IMG/VR virus record: IMGVR_UViG_3300015264_000052
Location: 1-25,376 of that record
Source: a virus
Length of the DNA: 25,376 nucleotides
Strand: one strand, 5' to 3'
Under the pieces are notes generated by a model, which was given only the letters and a program-made list of their open reading frames with translations, searched no databases and was not told the DNA's origin. The translations under genes were made by a program, and so were the position numbers. Below, one piece after another: positions 22,526 to 25,376 of this stretch; positions within the stretch are counted from its first letter, which is position 1; the number at the start of each line of letters is the position of its first letter.

Positions 22526-22551
22526 CAACTCGAAACGTAGAGAGGATCCCC

Positions 22552-22884
22552 ATGACGACACCGCTATCTGATAGTGACCTAGGCAGCTTCTACAGCATGC
22601 TTCGGCACTATCTCGACGGGTTTAAAGATTCTGATCTCAAGCGCCTTGATGAAGAGCGTGACTTGAGATGGGAGAGGCGGATCGCATATGTCACGATCGA
22701 TGGTTTGAAGTCGGATTCGGAAGTTGTTACCGAGCGTATATTGCGGGTGACGCTGGCCATGGAGTCCGACCACACGGTGTGCAAGCGGTGTTATCAAGAT
22801 CTCGGAACAGCTCACGCAGATCAGTGCGCGAATGGTCCAGGGTTAATTACAGGAACGCAGGGACCTCTAACGAAGGATGAGTAA
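22552..22884 (+). CDS. Small protein with C-terminal Cys motif (110 aa)
   Basis: I chose ATG 22552 because GAGAGG lies 6 nt upstream; the in-frame GTG at 22522, overlapping the recA stop, is the alternative. The N-terminal 60 residues are helical and charged (MLRHYLDGFKDSDLKRLDEE). The C-terminus has CKRC followed 11 residues later by another Cys (HADQC), a possible partial metal site. Codon use is more AT-rich than the flanking genes, which hints at separate origin. Function unknown. Confidence 0.6.
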   Translation: MTTPLSDSDLGSFYSMLRHYLDGFKDSDLKRLDEERDLRWERRIAYVTIDGLKSDSEVVTERILRVTLAMESDHTVCKRCYQDLGTAHADQCANGPGLITGTQGPLTKDE

Positions 22885-22885
22885 G

Positions 22886-23161
22886 ATGAGACTACTCACG
22901 GTAACAGACAGCGACATCATCGAGGCCATCGGGTTCGGTACGCTGATGGAGAATCCGGGAGGTGTACCTGGAACGTTCGGCACCCTTGGAGTCGTGTTCA
23001 AGTCATCGCAGGACACTATCTATGAGTACAAGGACGTGGCCATCGACACGTTCGCCAAGCTCATCGCTGGGGACAGCATCGGCAAGGTGTTCCATGAGCT
23101 GTTCAGGAGGACCAAGTACCCGTTCACGAAGAGTGCGAGGACGCCGACGCTCAAGAAGTAG
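22886..23161 (+). CDS. KTSC-domain protein (91 aa)
   Basis: ATG 22886 is favoured since AAGGA at 22871-22875 is well spaced; ATG 22877 would add MSK but is too close to that site. The sequence LGVVFKSSQDTIYEYKDVAIDTFAKLIAGDSIGKVFHEL fits the KTSC domain: a strand, Y-x-Y-x-x-V, a helix, then A-x-S-x-G and a helix to KYPFTK. KTSC proteins occur in phages and bacteria near nucleases or replication genes; their molecular role is not known to me. It ends exactly at promoter P3, which overlaps its stop codon. Confidence 0.7.
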   Translation: MRLLTVTDSDIIEAIGFGTLMENPGGVPGTFGTLGVVFKSSQDTIYEYKDVAIDTFAKLIAGDSIGKVFHELFRRTKYPFTKSARTPTLKK

Positions 23162-23191
23162 TTGACAACGTCACCACGATTTTCATAGGAT
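23161..23191 (+). promoter_or_regulatory. Promoter P3 with GTTGAC-N3-GTCA motif
   Basis: -35 TTGACA (23162-23167), 18-bp spacer, -10 TAGGAT (23186-23191), with the -35 in GTTGAC-AAC-GTCACC (23161-23175). The predicted start is about 13 nt before the ATG at 23211, with GGAGG at 23198-23202 nearly at the 5' end of the message. Confidence 0.7.
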
Positions 23192-23210
23192 GCGCTTGGA
23201 GGACTCGCAG

Positions 23211-23624
23211 ATGACGGATAACAAAAACGACGGTGACCATCAACGACGTTTCGTCGACGCATACCATCATCTACGCGACGTGGCGCGAGCTGCGGTTCAC
23301 CCACTTCACCGCCAAGTCCTCGCGGCTCGGCTACACTCGCCGTGGCGGCAGTTACTGGTGTGGGCGACGCGCTCGGCGCGCCTCGCCGCGATCGCGGGCG
23401 GTATCTACTTCGTGGTCCTCGGGTGTCGGTCATGCGATCGACGACGCGAGCAGCGCATCAGCAGCGCCGTCGTCCAGGAGCTTCGGTACGAGGCTGCGCT
23501 CAGGCACTTCCACTTGCCGGACGGCGACTATCCACTCATCGCCGGGTGCGCTGCGCTCGACGCAGGCTTTTGGTTTCCGTGCACCACTGCGGTCGTCTCG
23601 TTCACGAGGAACCCGAAGCGATGA
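23211..23624 (+). CDS. Small putative membrane protein (137 aa)
   Basis: ATG with GGAGG 8 nt upstream; an earlier in-frame ATG at 23190 falls in the -10 box and is rejected. The N-terminal 57 residues are basic and His-rich. Residues about 58-72 (LAAIAGGIYFVVLGC) form one probable membrane helix, followed by CRSCDRRREQR. The rest has strands and two Cys (IAGC, FPCTT). It may be anchored in the inner membrane with its basic part inside. It heads the P3 unit and overlaps the nuclease start (ATGA). No family is recognised. Confidence 0.6.
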   Translation: MTDNKNDGDHQRRFVDAYHHLRDVARAAVHPLHRQVLAARLHSPWRQLLVWATRSARLAAIAGGIYFVVLGCRSCDRRREQRISSAVVQELRYEAALRHFHLPDGDYPLIAGCAALDAGFWFPCTTAVVSFTRNPKR

Positions 23625-24766
23625 GGATCGTGATCTTCAGTGACTTGCATGTCCACACGTGGCAGGAGTTCTCTCGTGATGATGACGGTGTGCCATCGCG
23701 GCTCCGTCACTGTCTGCTCGTGCTGCGGAAGGTTCGCGAGTACTGCCTCGCCAACGACATAACGAACGTTCTCTTCGGCGGCGACCTATTTCACAAGCGA
23801 GGGGTCCTCTACACGCAGCCGTACAACCTCGTGGTGGCCGAGCTGGCGGCGTGGAGGTCGTTCGGTCTAAAGCTCTACGCGAACGTCGGCAACCACGACG
23901 CCGCGGACCGCCTCGGCAAGGTCCACGCTCTCCAGGCGCTCGCGAGCGCCGACCTGCTCAAGACGGTCGGTGATGATGGGTGGGCGAACTGGATCCTGGT
24001 GGATGACGCGTCCAGCATTACCAAGCAGAACATCATCGTCACGGCTGTGGCGTATTGCCCGGGTGCCGACGAGCTGCGTCGGCGCGTAGACGCGGCGCTC
24101 GAGGAGCGCCTGTTTATCGGCGACGGTCTGGGGATCCACCACACCCACGACTGGTTCACGGTCGGCCTGTTCCACCATGGGTTCAAGGGCGCTCGGGTCG
24201 GGACGTCGCTCGAGTACACCATCAAGGAGGAGGTGGACCCCGACGAGTACGCAAAGAGCTTCGACGCAAAATTTTCCGGTCACTACCATGCTCATCAAGA
24301 GATCGGCTCCCAGGGGAACGCATGGTACGTCGGGTCTCCGATGGAGTTCGTACGCGGGGAGACCTCTCCCAAGGGCTTCCTCATGCTGGACACCGACCGC
24401 GCCGAGATCGAGCGCGTCGACCTGGACCTGCCGCGGTTCGTGAAGCTCACCGGCGGGCAGATCGGTGACCGGGACTTCGACGTCGCGGCGCACGTGCGCG
24501 GGAACTACGTCGACGTCGTGTTCGACGAGCTGCCGATGCCATGGGACAAGCTCGACAGCACGCTGCGCAAGCTCGGCGCCGAGGGTGTCCGCGCCTGCCC
24601 GACGCGTGCGGACAAGCTGCCGAAGTCGTCTCGGCTGGAGGTCGACCCGACCGCTGGCGACCGGCAGCTGCTGGAAGCGTACATGGAGCACGTCGGGGTG
24701 AGCATCTCCGAGAGGGAGGACCTGCTCCAAACAGGGCTACAATTCCTGGAGGAGGGTGCCAAATGA
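23621..24766 (+). CDS. sbcD: SbcD/Mre11/gp47-type nuclease subunit (381 aa)
   Basis: The ATG overlaps the upstream TGA (ATGA). Calcineurin-like phosphoesterase motifs are in order: FSDLHVH (Asp8, His10), GGDLFHKR (Asp55), VGNHD (Asn91, His92), FHHG near residue 186, and GHYHAHQ (His221, His223). The C-terminal ~140 residues fit the capping and ATPase-contact part. T4 gp47 and SbcD process double-strand ends with the ATPase partner gp46/SbcC to feed recombination. No SbcC gene is seen here; it may follow outside the window. Codons over the GHYHAH motif are AT-rich. Confidence 0.9.
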   Translation: MRIVIFSDLHVHTWQEFSRDDDGVPSRLRHCLLVLRKVREYCLANDITNVLFGGDLFHKRGVLYTQPYNLVVAELAAWRSFGLKLYANVGNHDAADRLGKVHALQALASADLLKTVGDDGWANWILVDDASSITKQNIIVTAVAYCPGADELRRRVDAALEERLFIGDGLGIHHTHDWFTVGLFHHGFKGARVGTSLEYTIKEEVDPDEYAKSFDAKFSGHYHAHQEIGSQGNAWYVGSPMEFVRGETSPKGFLMLDTDRAEIERVDLDLPRFVKLTGGQIGDRDFDVAAHVRGNYVDVVFDELPMPWDKLDSTLRKLGAEGVRACPTRADKLPKSSRLEVDPTAGDRQLLEAYMEHVGVSISEREDLLQTGLQFLEEGAK

Positions 24767-24840
24767 AACCACTCGATGACCAGAGCAAGCAGCCATGTTC
24801 TCAGTACCTCGACATGACCACAGTAACCGGAGGTCGATAG
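24763..24840 (+). CDS. Very small ORF (25 aa)
   Basis: The ATG overlaps the nuclease stop (ATGA) and is preceded by GGAGGAGGG, a very strong ribosome site 5-7 nt away. The stop overlaps the next GTG start. The product is 25 residues, hydrophilic with one Cys. It may be a real microprotein or a short leader that couples translation of the nuclease and the next gene. Confidence 0.4.
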   Translation: MKPLDDQSKQPCSQYLDMTTVTGGR

Positions 24841-25376
24841 TGAGCCAAGTGAACTACAAGAGCACGAGGCTGCTGGTCGAGGCAGTCAACCGAGAGATGG
24901 AGATCGTCAGGAAGGCAGCGATGGGGAACATGGCGCTCGGCTCGCTGAACGAGCTCCGCGACCTGGTCGCCGAGCTCGCTGAGAAGGCGACGAGGACGGC
25001 GGTAGAGGACGTCCCGGAGCTGGTGCCAGCCGAGTACGTCGCGACCATGAAGCCGCTCGTCGCCACCTACCACCGACTACTCATGAACGCCGACCAGCTC
25101 GCGCCGTGCCTGTGCATGGACCTGAAGGTGGCCGCCTGCGTGGTGATCCTCGTGGGCGACGAGAAGTCCTCCGTCAAGACCGCGCACGACCCGAGCCGGC
25201 CGGAAGCCGCGCTCGTGGTCGAGACGCTCCTCGCGTCGCTCGACGGCGGTACGAAGCGGGTCGCGGTCGAGGCCGAGACGGTGAACCTGATGGGGGGTGC
25301 CTGGGAGGTCTACCGCTGCGACCAGGCCGATCCAGACCAGGCATGCGGGATCCGCCGCGTTGGTCCGCCGGACCCG
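24840..25376 (+). CDS. Uncharacterised protein, 3' end outside window
   Basis: The GTG overlaps the preceding TAG and has GGAGGT (24829-24834) about 5 nt upstream. The frame stays open for 179 codons to the window end. The N-terminal 75 residues are helical (LLVEAVNREMEIVRKAAMG, then LNELRDLVAELAEKATRTA). The next part mixes helices and strands, with four Cys in the middle and later region (PCLCMDLKVAAC, YRCDQ). No Walker motif is seen, so it does not look like the start of an SbcC ATPase. GC-rich codons match the phage. Function unknown. Confidence 0.65.
   Translation, partial: MSQVNYKSTRLLVEAVNREMEIVRKAAMGNMALGSLNELRDLVAELAEKATRTAVEDVPELVPAEYVATMKPLVATYHRLLMNADQLAPCLCMDLKVAACVVILVGDEKSSVKTAHDPSRPEAALVVETLLASLDGGTKRVAVEAETVNLMGGAWEVYRCDQADPDQACGIRRVGPPDP

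Noticed and set aside
23233-23643. Alternative + frame overlapping the membrane-protein gene
   Set aside because: Ser/Arg-rich composition typical of a shadow frame; the chosen frame has a ribosome site and an ATGA junction with the nuclease.

Overview
The window is part of a GC-rich tailed-phage (or prophage) genome. Every gene I can support is on the + strand. Genes are packed tightly, often with 1-4 nt start/stop overlaps, and GTG or TTG starts are frequent. No chromosomal housekeeping genes, tRNA or rRNA are visible. The host cannot be fixed from the sequence. High GC, promoters of TTGACA / TAnnnT type lying so close to start codons that some messages would be nearly leaderless, and a TTGTCCACA-type DnaA box are compatible with an actinobacterial host, but that is inference.

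Region 1 (1-7540) holds virion genes: the end of one structural protein, a small tail protein, a protein with a baseplate-J-like start, a 683-residue fibre-like protein, a coiled-coil protein with a C-terminal membrane segment, several beta-rich virion proteins, and a tiny repeat protein built on a 60-bp tandem duplication.

Region 2 (7541-14420) starts at a promoter with a palindrome over its -35 box. It encodes a UvsW-type SF2 helicase whose 3' end is invaded by an HNH endonuclease gene, a 146-bp spacer with DnaA-like boxes and a perfect hairpin (candidate origin), an unknown helical protein, a uracil-DNA-glycosylase-like protein, a DUF4031 protein, a DnaB-type helicase, a coiled-coil protein and a DnaG-type primase.

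Region 3 (14421-23161) starts at a second promoter of the same kind. It encodes a Lys-rich protein with a Cys cluster, an acidic-repeat protein, a family-A DNA polymerase with 3'-5' exonuclease interrupted by a 427-residue LAGLIDADG intein, a UvsY-like candidate mediator, a gp32-like single-strand-binding protein, a RecA/UvsX recombinase and several small proteins including a KTSC-domain protein.

Region 4 (23161-25376) starts at a third related promoter. It encodes a small putative membrane protein, an SbcD/gp47-type nuclease, a 25-codon ORF and an unfinished gene.

Together regions 2-4 form a T4-like recombination-dependent replication set (UvsW, UvsY candidate, gp32, RecA, gp47, DnaB and DnaG types), but with a Pol A polymerase instead of a family-B one. 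The most notable items are: (a) the HNH insertion that carries a duplicate of the helicase C-terminus; (b) the Pol A intein ending in Gly-Asp rather than His-Asn, inside a polymerase with non-canonical active-site residues; (c) three promoters sharing a GTTGAC-N3-GTCA operator-like motif; (d) the DnaA-box cluster; (e) short AT-rich codon islands over the most conserved motifs of several replication genes.
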